Origin: JBGTSJ01 sp041940305
Lineage (GTDB): Bacteria > Planctomycetota > Planctomycetia > Planctomycetales > Planctomycetaceae
Assembly (NCBI GenBank): GCA_041940305.1
Contig: JBGTSJ010000019.1
Span: forward strand, 1-64,000
Length of the DNA: 64,000 nt
Reading direction: 5' to 3'
A model generated the notes under the pieces. That model worked only from the letters and a program-made list of their open reading frames with translations, made no database searches and had not been told where the DNA came from. This document shows, piece by piece, positions 33,826 to 42,603 of the stretch. Both the position numbers and the translations under genes were made by a program. Numbering within the stretch: the stretch's first letter is position 1; every line of letters begins with the position of its first letter.

Positions 33826-36800
33826 TCAGTTGAGCACGGTTTCAGGTGTTGCAGGCGCATCGGCGGCGGGGATGACATAATCGCTCCAGTGGACTCCCAG
33901 CCAACCGACTTTCAAGTCGAACGTCAGTTCTTCGCCGTTGCGGCGAACCCGGACGGGGACTGACTCGGGAGGGGCCTCGAGTTCGAGCAGCCGGATGCGC
34001 TCGTACGTGAGCCGCGGACCCGTGCCTTCGACGCCAGCGTACGACAGCACGATGTCACCGGTCTCGATGCCGGCTTCGTCTGCGGCGAGGCCCGGCATGA
34101 CGTACTCAATCACGAGCGCCGTTGGCAGAGTAGCGCCGTCTGCGTCGAAGTACGTGCGGTCGGTCTCGCGGCGGAGCGCATCGAACTGGGATTGCCAGCC
34201 GGCGTAACCGTGCGTGGGTTCGATCACCGGCTGCGACGCCGCGTCGACGAAGGTGTAGCGAATGGTGCTGCCGTACTCATCATAGACTGATTCCGCGCCG
34301 GCATAGCCGTCCGTCGTCATCACGGGCTGACCATCCACGCCGAAGTACATCCGTTTGACTTCGCGGTTGTAGCCGTCGTACTCGGAAGTCCAGCCGGCGG
34401 CGTTGGTCCCGGTGGAGGCGATCAGCTCTCCCTTTATGTTCTGGTAATAGTTACGGACCTCGTTGCCGCGTTCGTCGTATTCGGCTCCCCACAGTGCGAC
34501 CCCGAAAATGTTCTCCGCGGGACGGCCGCTGGCGTCGAAGTAAGCCATCGTGAGCCAGTTGCCGCGCTCGTCGAACTCGTTCCTCCAGCCGGCCACTCCT
34601 TCGGAGCGCTCCTGGAGGTTTCCCGCGGCGTCGCGATAGGCCCACTCGACCTGGTAGCCGCGGGCATCGTAGCGATGCGTGAGCTGCGTATGCCCTTCGG
34701 CATGGGGCTTTGGCTGACCGTCGTCGCCGAAGAAGGTCTGCTCGATCCGTCGGTTCCACTGATCGTAGGAGGCGCGCCAGCCGGCGACTCCTTCTTCCGG
34801 CCCGACGAACAGTCCGCCCTGCTCGTCGATCAGCGCATACCGGACCCGGTTTCCCCGTTCGTCGAACTCCACTTCCCAGCCATGATTCCCGTCCACGTGC
34901 GGTGACGGCCGCCGCTGCTCGTCAATGTAGGTGCGACGGATCTCCAAGCCGCGTTCATCGTATTCGGAGCGGTATCCCGCGAACCCTTCGGTCAGCCGCA
35001 GGAGGTTTCCGTCACGATCCAGATAGGCGAACAGTGTGCGTCGCCCGCGTTCGTCGTATTCCATCGACAGGCCGAAGTTGCCGTCGTGATGCAGGGCCGG
35101 CTTACGATTGGCGCCGTAGTACATCCGCCGAATCTCGCGATCGCGGTCGTCGAACTCGGACTTGATCCAGGCGACCCCTTCACCGGCCGCGACGACCAGT
35201 TCCCCGTCGAGGCCAAAGTATTCCTCCTCAATCCGGTTGCCACGATCGTCATACGCCTTGCGCCAGCCGGCGTAGCCTTCCTTGTGCAGCTTGGGGCGTC
35301 CGTCCAGACCGAAGAATGTGCGCTCGATTTCGTTGCCACGCGCATCGAACTGCGCACGCCATCCCGCGATGCCATCTCCGTCGAGGACCAGTTCGTCCTC
35401 GACGCCGCGATAACTGAACTCCTCCTGCTGCCCCAGCGAGTTCAGCTTCGCGCGCCAGCCGGCGTAACCGTTGCGCACGAGCCGTGGCCGGCCGTCCAGA
35501 CCGAGATACGTCTCGCGGGTGCGATGTCCGCGAGAGTTGTACTCCGCACTCCAGGCCGCTTCGCCGTCGGCGTGCAGGACCGCGGCTCCATCCGGTCCGA
35601 CATACTCCAGCAGGGTGATGTTCCCGCGCTGGTCGCGTTCCGCCCGATGGCCGGCGACCCCCTCGCCCCGGGGAAATAATGATCCGTCGAGATCGTAGGT
35701 GAGCCATTCGATCTGGCGGCCTTGATCGTCGTAGCGGGCGATCCAACTCGCGTTGCCGTCGTTGTGGCGGGTCGGCCGGCCGTCGGGATCGAGAAACCTG
35801 CGCTCGATTTCGTTGCCCTGTTCATCAAAGGCTGATTCCCAGCCGGCCGTGCCGTCAGCGGTGATAGCCGGATTGCGCGCGGCATCGAAGTGCAGCCGGC
35901 GCGTCTCGCGACCCTGTGAATCGAACTCCGAGCGCCATCCCGCGTAACCGTCCGCAGACTCGATGAGCGATACTCCGTCGAGGTCGATGTTCGCGGCCAT
36001 CACCAGATTGCCGCGATCGTCGTACTCGGCGGTGAAACCGGCAATTCCGACATTCGTGCGTGTCGGTGCGTCATTCGCATCCAGGTAGATCGTCCGCACA
36101 ACGTTGCCGTACTGGTCGAATTCGTTCTTCCAGCCGCAGTAGCCGCCGGCATGCAGTACCGGTGAGCCTTCCGAATCTCTGAAGCGAACACTTTCAATCT
36201 GTAACGAGCTGCTGTGCTCGTACAGCACCTGAACGACGTGCTCGTTGTTCCGTATGGGGCGACCGGAGAAGTCGACCGATGTCTCCGAGAGGCACAGCCC
36301 GCTGTCGTCCCAGACGTAGCGTGTGCCGTAGGAGCCATCCGCATTGGGCTGCGGCTCCCCGCCGGCGCCGGTGTAATAGACCTCCTCGACGAATCCGCGC
36401 TCATTGAACCGGAGCGTGACGTAGGTCGCCATCGAGTCGCCGAGCGGATGCAGGTAGCCCTGGCTGTCGAGGAAGCTGGCGACGGTCCGTCCGCCTGGGT
36501 CGTAGTGATATGCGGCCTGCCACTGGATATGCCCCTGCTCGTCCAATCCGATCTCGCGCGCCATGCGGCTGTGCTCGTCGTATTCGATCCTGATCCGCGC
36601 GACCTGCAGGCTGCGGTCGAAGCGGTCGCCGATGATCGGCGGAATGCGCTGGATGGGACGACCGGAACCGTTGACGGTGGCGATCTCGATGACGGGCCCC
36701 CACCATCCGCGCGTCGTCAACCGCGCCGAGAACTCGCGATGAGCGGCCGAGTCCGGGCTCAACTCGCCGATTCCCACCGGGACGCGGTGGATCGACGTCC

Positions 36801-39800
36801 AGTTCGAGTACAGCGTGTCACTGGGGCGCACATAGCCGAGCCAGCCGACTGCGGCCGCCAGCAGGATCAGGCAGGCGACTCCCGCGGCGACACCGAGCGC
36901 GCGGCGATGCCGGGCCGCCGACTTGGCGATGAGGTAGGCGGTCGTCCGGCGGCGCGCCCGGATGGGATCGCCGGCCTGCCAGCGACGCAGATCGTCCGCG
37001 AGTTCGGCGGCCGTCTGGTAGCGCCGGTCCGGATCCTTGTCGAGGCATTTGAGGACAATCGCGTCCAGGTCCTGCGGCACGGCCGGGTTGAACCGGCGGA
37101 TCGAATCCGGTTCTTTCTGCTGGATCAGCCGCATCAGTTCGGGGCTGGGGGTTTCGTCTGTCGCGGCGAAGAGGGGACGAAGCGTGAGCAGTTCCCAGAG
37201 TGTGGCTCCCAGGCTGTAGACATCGCTGCGGCGATCGACGCGCCCGACGGCCAGCACCTGTTCCGGACTGGCATAGCGCAGCGTCCCGACGAACTGGCGC
37301 GTGCGGGTGAGCTGGCCGTCGGCGGAGTCCGCCAGCTGGGCGAGCCCCAGATCGGTGAGTACCGCGTCGCCGGAGGGCGTCACCATGATGTTGGCGGGCT
37401 TGATGTCCCGGTGGACGATGCCGGCCTGGTGCAGCACGTCAGCCGCTTCGGCGATCTGCCGCACGATATCGGTGACGGCCGCGACGTAAGGCTGGTTCGT
37501 CCGTCCCGGCACCGCCGCGTGGTGAAACCGCTCGCGCGGCACGGGGATGTCGTCGCCGCCATCGTCGGGTCGAATCCGACGTTCGGCCGATCGGGCCTGT
37601 TCGCAGGCCGATGACACGGCCGATTGCCACTTTGTCCGATCGATTTCCGACGCGGTGCTGCTCTGCTCCAGGCGACGGCAGACGCGGCCGAGGTCCGTTC
37701 CTTCGATCAGCTCCATTGCGAAGAAGTACTCGTCTGCATCCGCTCCGGATGTGTAGACCTTCACGAGACCGGGATGGTCGATGCGTCCGAGGGCGCGGAT
37801 CTCGCGCGTGAACCGGGCGCGTGCCTTGTCGTCGGTGCTGTGATTGAGCCGCTTGAGCGCCACCTGCCGGCCGAGCGAGGGTTGCCAGGCGCGGTAGACC
37901 CGTCCCATGCCCCCTTCGCCGATGACGCTGATCAACTCGAAGTCGCCGATGCATTTGGGCTCCGGCCGCGACTCGGCCACACCCTGTTCGTCCCGTTCCT
38001 CCGCAAGCGAACGGTCGGCCCACGCCTCGATCTCGCGCTGCTCGACTTCGCGGCCGAGGATGCGGGCCAGCAGTTCCCGCTGCTCGTCGGCCAGCACCTG
38101 CCGCTGCGTGTCACCGGTAGTGTAGCTCAGGTACTCGGCGTGTTTGCGTCCAGCGCGGCCGTTGAGAAACAGCACGTCGTCGGCGAGGGCGTCGTAGATG
38201 ATCAGCGGATGCAGAACGCGTTCCGGGGTCAGCTCCGTGGCGGGCGAGCCGTGATCGGCCGGAGGATGCAGGTAGAGTTTCTGCGTGCGGGGCAATGCGG
38301 CGGTTTGCTCGGCCGGGATCTGCAGCGGAGGCCGCGGCTGTGGTTCAAGTCCCAAAAGCTCAAAGCAGTCCACCTGCCAGCCGCCGGCCGCGGTCTGCCG
38401 CACTTCGCTCACATAAACCAGTTGGCGACCGGCCAGCACGTCGAGCCGGCCAAACAATTCGGTCAGTCCCGTCCGCAGCGACCGCGCCATGCGATCGTAG
38501 TGTTCCTGGCTCCGTGCCCCGACGACGCCGTGTCCGATCTCCTTGTTCCGATACTCGACCAACCGATCGAACAATTCCCCGATCTGCACCCGCGTCGAAG
38601 TCCCCCGCTGCTGCAGCGCTTCTCCCAGCGCATTGAACATTCCAGCCACGGCCGGAAGATCGTCCCGTTTGTTCCCCGTGAGCAGATCCCGGATTGGTGC
38701 GAACGCGGCGTCCTGCTCGGCGAGTCGCGGGACGAGTTGCCGCACAATCTGCCACCAGTGGCCGATGGAGGGCCGCGCCAGATGCTGCAGGCAGCGTTCC
38801 ACATCCGCATCCTGCCGGCCGATCCGGGCATACTCGATAACGGCGACCGCCCCCAGCAGCTTGAGTCCCGCTTCCCAGAGATAGAACGCCAGCTGCCGCC
38901 GCTCCAGAGCGGTCTTCGCGCTCCCCGACCGGCGATAGAGACGGGCGAGCGGGAGCGGCAGTCGATCCTCGACTCCTGTGGAACAACGGGGTGGTTCGGC
39001 CGCCGGCGATGCGATTGCTTCCAGCGCAGCGGCGAAGGCCTCCATCGACACATATCGGTTGGCGGGTTCCCGAGCGAGCGCCTGCGCGCAGAGGGCGTCG
39101 ATCCGTGGAGCGATCCCGGGCGCGAGAGTGGATGGCGGCGGCGGGTCGGTTGAGAGGGCGGCGGCGATCAGGTCGGCCACGGTACGGCCGGTGTGCGGTC
39201 GACGCCCGGTTAACAGTTCATACAGGACAGCCCCCAAACTGTAGACATCCGTCTGTGGACCAACGTCGGACGATCCGCGCATCTGCTCGGGAGACATGTA
39301 GGCGGGCGTGCCGACCAGGGCGCCGCTCTGCGTCAGCCGCGGATCATCGGCGCCGGTCCGCACGGCGAGGCCGAAGTCCATGACGATCGGCACGCCGCGG
39401 CGGTCGAGCATGATGTTCGCCGGCTTAAGATCGCGATGCACGATCCCCTGCTCGTGCGCGGCGCATAAAGCGCGGGCCGTGCTGCGAACGATCGCGACCG
39501 CTTCCTCCTGAGGCAGCGGGCTTCTCTCCCGGATGACGTCCGACAACGGCGAACCATCCAGCAGCGACATCACAATGAAGCAGCCCGTCGCCGACGTGCG
39601 CACGTCGTGCACGGGACAGATCTGCGGGTGTTGCAGCGCGGCCGCCGCTCGTGCTTCCCGCAGGAACCGCTCTCGCAGGTCGCCGGTGGCCAGCACTTCC
39701 GGCCGCGGGACTTTCAGCGCGACCAGCCGCTGCAGTTGCGGATCCCACGCCCGATAGACAGTGCCGAAGCCCCCCGTGCCGAGCACGTCCCGGATTTCGA

Positions 39801-40224
39801 ACCGGTCGATGCGCTGCGGGTCGGATGACGGCGATGGGGGCGGCGGGACTGCGTCCATGCCGGTCTCCGACTGAGCTTCGTCGCAGACGGAATCGCCTTC
39901 CGCAGAACTTCCAGGCGGACCGACGTCGGTCACCGCCGAGGGAGAGAACTCTTGACGCTGCCGGGCAATCCGGCCCACCACATGGGCGACGAAATCATCC
40001 TCGCCGGGAAAGTCCAGTTCCCGGCGCCGCTCGAACAGGGATTCGATCAGTCCGTCAGCATCAATCGCGGAGAGTGCGATGCCGCCCGGAGGGGAGGGTT
40101 CGTGCGTGAGCGCGGCGCGAATCAAAGGCTCAGAGCGCCGAAGCAGTTCGCCCCAGGACCGACGTGCCTGTTCGCCGTCCCCTTTGGCGCTCTGCAGCAG
40201 TTCCGAGAATCCCGGCTCCCCCAT
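33826..40224 (-). CDS. Giant dual Ser/Thr kinase receptor with repeat ectodomain and PDZ domain
   Basis: 2132 residues. Residues 1-95 resemble a degenerate sigma region 2 (SWGELLRRSEPLIRAAL ... FVAHVVGRIARQR). Kinase 1 (about 141-405) has G-loop GTGGFGTVY (149-157), Lys171, HRD 263-265 and DFG 283-285. A linker to about 758 carries a helical region. Kinase 2 (about 760-1085) has GEGGMGRVY (769-777), Lys791, HRD 938-940 and DLG at 958-960 instead of DFG, with about 60 extra residues (855-915) before the catalytic loop. One membrane helix lies at about 1108-1132. The outside part has about 20 repeats of about 32 residues (1362-2030; consensus AGWRxEYDERGxEIRRxYFD), then a PDZ-like domain (2035-2110: MPGLAADEAGIETGDIVLSY). 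Both kinases look catalytically complete. Confidence 0.9.
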   Translation of the reverse strand: MGEPGFSELLQSAKGDGEQARRSWGELLRRSEPLIRAALTHEPSPPGGIALSAIDADGLIESLFERRRELDFPGEDDFVAHVVGRIARQRQEFSPSAVTDVGPPGSSAEGDSVCDEAQSETGMDAVPPPPSPSSDPQRIDRFEIRDVLGTGGFGTVYRAWDPQLQRLVALKVPRPEVLATGDLRERFLREARAAAALQHPQICPVHDVRTSATGCFIVMSLLDGSPLSDVIRERSPLPQEEAVAIVRSTARALCAAHEQGIVHRDLKPANIMLDRRGVPIVMDFGLAVRTGADDPRLTQSGALVGTPAYMSPEQMRGSSDVGPQTDVYSLGAVLYELLTGRRPHTGRTVADLIAAALSTDPPPPSTLAPGIAPRIDALCAQALAREPANRYVSMEAFAAALEAIASPAAEPPRCSTGVEDRLPLPLARLYRRSGSAKTALERRQLAFYLWEAGLKLLGAVAVIEYARIGRQDADVERCLQHLARPSIGHWWQIVRQLVPRLAEQDAAFAPIRDLLTGNKRDDLPAVAGMFNALGEALQQRGTSTRVQIGELFDRLVEYRNKEIGHGVVGARSQEHYDRMARSLRTGLTELFGRLDVLAGRQLVYVSEVRQTAAGGWQVDCFELLGLEPQPRPPLQIPAEQTAALPRTQKLYLHPPADHGSPATELTPERVLHPLIIYDALADDVLFLNGRAGRKHAEYLSYTTGDTQRQVLADEQRELLARILGREVEQREIEAWADRSLAEERDEQGVAESRPEPKCIGDFELISVIGEGGMGRVYRAWQPSLGRQVALKRLNHSTDDKARARFTREIRALGRIDHPGLVKVYTSGADADEYFFAMELIEGTDLGRVCRRLEQSSTASEIDRTKWQSAVSSACEQARSAERRIRPDDGGDDIPVPRERFHHAAVPGRTNQPYVAAVTDIVRQIAEAADVLHQAGIVHRDIKPANIMVTPSGDAVLTDLGLAQLADSADGQLTRTRQFVGTLRYASPEQVLAVGRVDRRSDVYSLGATLWELLTLRPLFAATDETPSPELMRLIQQKEPDSIRRFNPAVPQDLDAIVLKCLDKDPDRRYQTAAELADDLRRWQAGDPIRARRRTTAYLIAKSAARHRRALGVAAGVACLILLAAAVGWLGYVRPSDTLYSNWTSIHRVPVGIGELSPDSAAHREFSARLTTRGWWGPVIEIATVNGSGRPIQRIPPIIGDRFDRSLQVARIRIEYDEHSRMAREIGLDEQGHIQWQAAYHYDPGGRTVASFLDSQGYLHPLGDSMATYVTLRFNERGFVEEVYYTGAGGEPQPNADGSYGTRYVWDDSGLCLSETSVDFSGRPIRNNEHVVQVLYEHSSSLQIESVRFRDSEGSPVLHAGGYCGWKNEFDQYGNVVRTIYLDANDAPTRTNVGIAGFTAEYDDRGNLVMAANIDLDGVSLIESADGYAGWRSEFDSQGRETRRLHFDAARNPAITADGTAGWESAFDEQGNEIERRFLDPDGRPTRHNDGNASWIARYDDQGRQIEWLTYDLDGSLFPRGEGVAGHRAERDQRGNITLLEYVGPDGAAVLHADGEAAWSAEYNSRGHRTRETYLGLDGRPRLVRNGYAGWRAKLNSLGQQEEFSYRGVEDELVLDGDGIAGWRAQFDARGNEIERTFFGLDGRPKLHKEGYAGWRKAYDDRGNRIEEEYFGLDGELVVAAGEGVAWIKSEFDDRDREIRRMYYGANRKPALHHDGNFGLSMEYDERGRRTLFAYLDRDGNLLRLTEGFAGYRSEYDERGLEIRRTYIDEQRRPSPHVDGNHGWEVEFDERGNRVRYALIDEQGGLFVGPEEGVAGWRASYDQWNRRIEQTFFGDDGQPKPHAEGHTQLTHRYDARGYQVEWAYRDAAGNLQERSEGVAGWRNEFDERGNWLTMAYFDASGRPAENIFGVALWGAEYDERGNEVRNYYQNIKGELIASTGTNAAGWTSEYDGYNREVKRMYFGVDGQPVMTTDGYAGAESVYDEYGSTIRYTFVDAASQPVIEPTHGYAGWQSQFDALRRETDRTYFDADGATLPTALVIEYVMPGLAADEAGIETGDIVLSYAGVEGTGPRLTYERIRLLELEAPPESVPVRVRRNGEELTFDLKVGWLGVHWSDYVIPAADAPATPETVLN
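34135..36141 (-). repeat. Tandem coding repeats of about 96-99 bp
   Basis: The ectodomain of the giant kinase is encoded by about 20 head-to-tail units of 32-33 codons. Each unit reads roughly AGW-x3-(F/Y)D-x2-G-(N/R)-E-x-R-x-(Y/F)-(F/L)-D-x2-GxP, a pattern recalling YD/RHS or WG repeats but not identical to either. Units differ considerably at the DNA level, so the array is old and not recently amplified. Confidence 0.8.
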
Positions 40225-40522
40225 CAGGGCCCTGTCCTCCCTCGTCGGTCTCCTCTATGACACCCCAACCCCACGGCAGTGTCAACGGAGGCTTAAGCCA
40301 ACCGCCGATCCGCAAGCAGTGTCACTGTCCGCCGGTTGAGTCTGCGCGCAGTGGCGCTCATGGATTCACTCAACCACAGTCGTACCTCCGCCCCCCCTAA
40401 GGGGACGGCCGGTGATCGTGGCGGAACAAGGCGCGCGACCGTACAACAGGGCAACCCATCGATGTCCTGCTCGCATGCAGTCAACATTTTGACATCGGCA
40501 CCCTGATCGAGAAGTGATCGCT
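40225..40522. other. Divergent spacer between kinase gene and formamidase gene
   Basis: 298 bp without a gene. It must hold the promoters of the leftward kinase gene and the rightward formamidase gene. The only structure noted is CCCCCCCTAAGGGG near 40391-40404. No sigma-70-like pair is convincing. Confidence 0.4.
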
Positions 40523-41410
40523 ATGCAACGAGTTGCCGCGGAGCCCCTGGTTTACGAGTTCAGCCGTCACCTTCCGCCGCGCGTGCGCATCCAGCCGGGT
40601 GAGAAGTTGCTGGTAGAGGCGGAGGATGCCTTGTCCGGACAGATTCGCAAGCCGGGGGATCGCCGCGACAAAGCGAAAATGCCCTACAGCAACCCGGTGG
40701 CCGGTCCCATCTTTGTGGAAGGGGCGCGGCCCGGCGATGCGCTCGCCGTCACCATCCACGACATCCAGTCGCGCGACGGCCAGTGCGCTACATACACAGG
40801 CAACCCCAAGCAGTTGTGCGAATGGCTGGGCGTTGATGTGCCGCACGGGGCGCATGTCTGCCCGATCCGCGACGGCCGGATCCACTGGAGCGAGAGCATC
40901 TCGATTCCGTACGCTCCGATGCTGGGATGCATCGGCACCGCGCCCGACTTCGGTGTCCCGAACACGCTCCCTGCCGGACCGCATGGAGGGAACATGGACC
41001 TCGTTGAGGTCCGCCCCGGCAGCACGGTGTTTCTGCCGGTGTTCGTCGAGGGAGGATACCTCTATTTGGGAGACGCTCACGCGGCGATGGGACACGGGGA
41101 ACTCTCCGCGACCGGCCTGGAGATGGCGTCTGAGAGCACGGTCACGGTCGAGTTGGTTCCCGGCCGCACGCTGCCCGGCCCGCGTATCGAGACGCCGGAC
41201 GAAATCATGTGCGTCGCAACCGGCTGTCCCATGGAGCGCTCCATCGCGGAAGCTTACGCCCGCCTGATTCTGTGGATGGAGTCCGACTTCGGCTGGGACC
41301 GCTGGAAGGCATACGACCTGCTGACGCACGTCGGCCGCATCTCCGTCGGCTACTACGGCATCGGCACCGTCGCAGCGAAGGTCGAACGGAACTACCTGCA
41401 GCCAGCCTGA
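40523..41410 (+). CDS. Acetamidase/formamidase family protein
   Basis: 295 residues from ATG 40523 (GTG 40514 is in frame). It hydrolyses formamide or acetamide-like amides to acid plus ammonia in the cytoplasm. NPVAGPIFVEGARPGDALAV is the usual family start of the beta-sandwich core. PHGGNMDLVEVRPGSTVFLP and LGDAHAAMGHGELSATGLEM hold the family HGGN(M/L)D and GD-H-A-QGDGE-type active-site motifs, with MGHGE in place of QGDGE. EAYARLILWMESDFGWDRWK closes the chain. Length is typical. It precedes the BlaI-type regulon but has its own start region and no operator. Confidence 0.9.
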   Translation: MQRVAAEPLVYEFSRHLPPRVRIQPGEKLLVEAEDALSGQIRKPGDRRDKAKMPYSNPVAGPIFVEGARPGDALAVTIHDIQSRDGQCATYTGNPKQLCEWLGVDVPHGAHVCPIRDGRIHWSESISIPYAPMLGCIGTAPDFGVPNTLPAGPHGGNMDLVEVRPGSTVFLPVFVEGGYLYLGDAHAAMGHGELSATGLEMASESTVTVELVPGRTLPGPRIETPDEIMCVATGCPMERSIAEAYARLILWMESDFGWDRWKAYDLLTHVGRISVGYYGIGTVAAKVERNYLQPA

Positions 41411-41434
41411 CGCCCCACGACGGTGCGGGCGCTC

Positions 41435-41467
41435 TTGCAATGCGACACAATCAAGACATAATGTCTT
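41435..41467 (+). promoter_or_regulatory. BlaI-type operator overlapping a putative promoter (site 1)
   Basis: AAGACATAATGTCTT at 41453-41467 is a perfect palindrome with 7-bp arms. Its central GACATAATGTC fits the ACA-n-TGT core of BlaI/MecI/CopY operators. It covers CATAAT (41457-41462), a good -10 element, with TTGCAA (41435-41440) 16 bp upstream as -35. Bound repressor would block the promoter of the secreted-protein gene at 41613. The identical 13-bp core recurs upstream of the blaI-type gene. Confidence 0.7.
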
Positions 41468-41612
41468 TTCCGGCGTAGCTGCAGGCTGGAAGGTTCCCGG
41501 CGGGGCTGCCGAGAGACCCGATGGAGCCTGGCAGAGTGCACGCCGATTGTGTCTGAAGGTTCGAGGCAGCCTCTGTTGTTAGGGTGACGTTGCGGACCGG
41601 CTGGAGAGAACC

Positions 41613-42452
41613 ATGAATCCAAGCTGTGCGACTGCGAGTCTTCTCACGGCGATGCTCGTACTCCCGAGATTCGAAGCCGCCCCACTCGCCGCGGCCGAGC
41701 CGGGCGATTCAACGCCCGCTGTCACGGGGAACGCACCCGCTGACGAAGTGCTGGAAGAATCCCGAGCACGTGTCAACGACGTCGGCGTCTATCTGGGCGG
41801 TGAGACTGTGCCGGCCGTCACGGATCCGGTTCTGAGGTACGGCGACCCGACCCGTGCGAATAAGGATGGCTCCATGTGGGTCTGGGGGCCAAAGGGGCGG
41901 CCGCGGACTGTGCTGGAACTGTATCGCAACCTCGCAGGTGACTGGGTGTATGTCTTCAACTGGCTGTCGGGAAGCGAGCTGACGGCGGCGCGCGACGGGG
42001 ACGTGTGGTGGACGCCGACCGCACCGACCGTTGTGTTTGAGGGACTTGAGGGTTCGCGTCCTGCTGACTCGGAGTCACTGCGGACGACACAGATGCGTGC
42101 AATCGCGCGGCGGATCGACGCGCACGAATTCTGGGACCCCAACAACTCCCGCTATGAACTGAGATTGCTGTCCACGCCGGTGCACCGCTACGACGATCCG
42201 GACGGCGGAATCATCGACGGAGCGGTCTTCGTCTTCGCCAACGGGACGAATCCGGAAGTCGTGCTGCTGTTGGAAGCGTACGAGGAGGAGGGCCAGCGGC
42301 AATGGCAGTACGGACTGGCGAGGCTAGGCCATGCGGAGATGCACGTCGAACTGGATGACGTGGAGGTCTGGACCGTCCCACGGGTTGATCCGACGCGTCG
42401 CGACGAGCCCTATTGGCTGTATTACGAAGCATCCGCTGCGGAGGCGGATTGA
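41613..42452 (+). CDS. Secreted protein of the four-member family, paralog A
   Basis: 279 residues. ATG 41613 has a GGAG Shine-Dalgarno 6 nt upstream. The N-terminal hydrophobic stretch (CATASLLTAMLVLPRF) acts as signal peptide. The mature part has two similar halves: DPVLRYGDPTRANKDGSMWV (about 70-130) and STPVHRYDDPDGGIIDGAVF (about 188-250), separated by LRTTQMRAIARRIDA. Three paralogs lie at 45344, 46190 and 47077. I recognise no named domain. Because the BlaI-type operator sits at its promoter, it is the likely repressed target gene of the repressor encoded next door. Confidence 0.7.
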   Translation: MNPSCATASLLTAMLVLPRFEAAPLAAAEPGDSTPAVTGNAPADEVLEESRARVNDVGVYLGGETVPAVTDPVLRYGDPTRANKDGSMWVWGPKGRPRTVLELYRNLAGDWVYVFNWLSGSELTAARDGDVWWTPTAPTVVFEGLEGSRPADSESLRTTQMRAIARRIDAHEFWDPNNSRYELRLLSTPVHRYDDPDGGIIDGAVFVFANGTNPEVVLLLEAYEEEGQRQWQYGLARLGHAEMHVELDDVEVWTVPRVDPTRRDEPYWLYYEASAAEAD

Positions 42453-42520
42453 GCCGCAGACCAGGGTCCAGAAAAAGTGGTCAATGCAGGCGATTGAGAC
42501 TGGTAATTTGAGTCGATATC

Positions 42521-42533
42521 AGACATAATGTCT
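42521..42533 (+). promoter_or_regulatory. BlaI-type operator upstream of blaI (site 2)
   Basis: AGACATAATGTCT, identical to the core of site 1 (41454-41466), stands 71 bp before the ATG of the blaI-type gene and again contains CATAAT (42524-42529) as a possible -10. This arrangement gives autoregulation, as in blaI/mecI systems. A convincing -35 is not visible. Confidence 0.7.
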
Positions 42534-42603
42534 TTGACCTTTCGGCCGATCGCATCAGTGTGGGGCGACAGCCGGGGGGTCGAGGGGCCACAGGAATCCC
42601 AGG

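Noticed and set aside
34135..36141. Regular repeats that might be taken for a CRISPR array
   Set aside because: The units are 96-99 bp, diverged, without spacers, and code for a continuous protein ectodomain.
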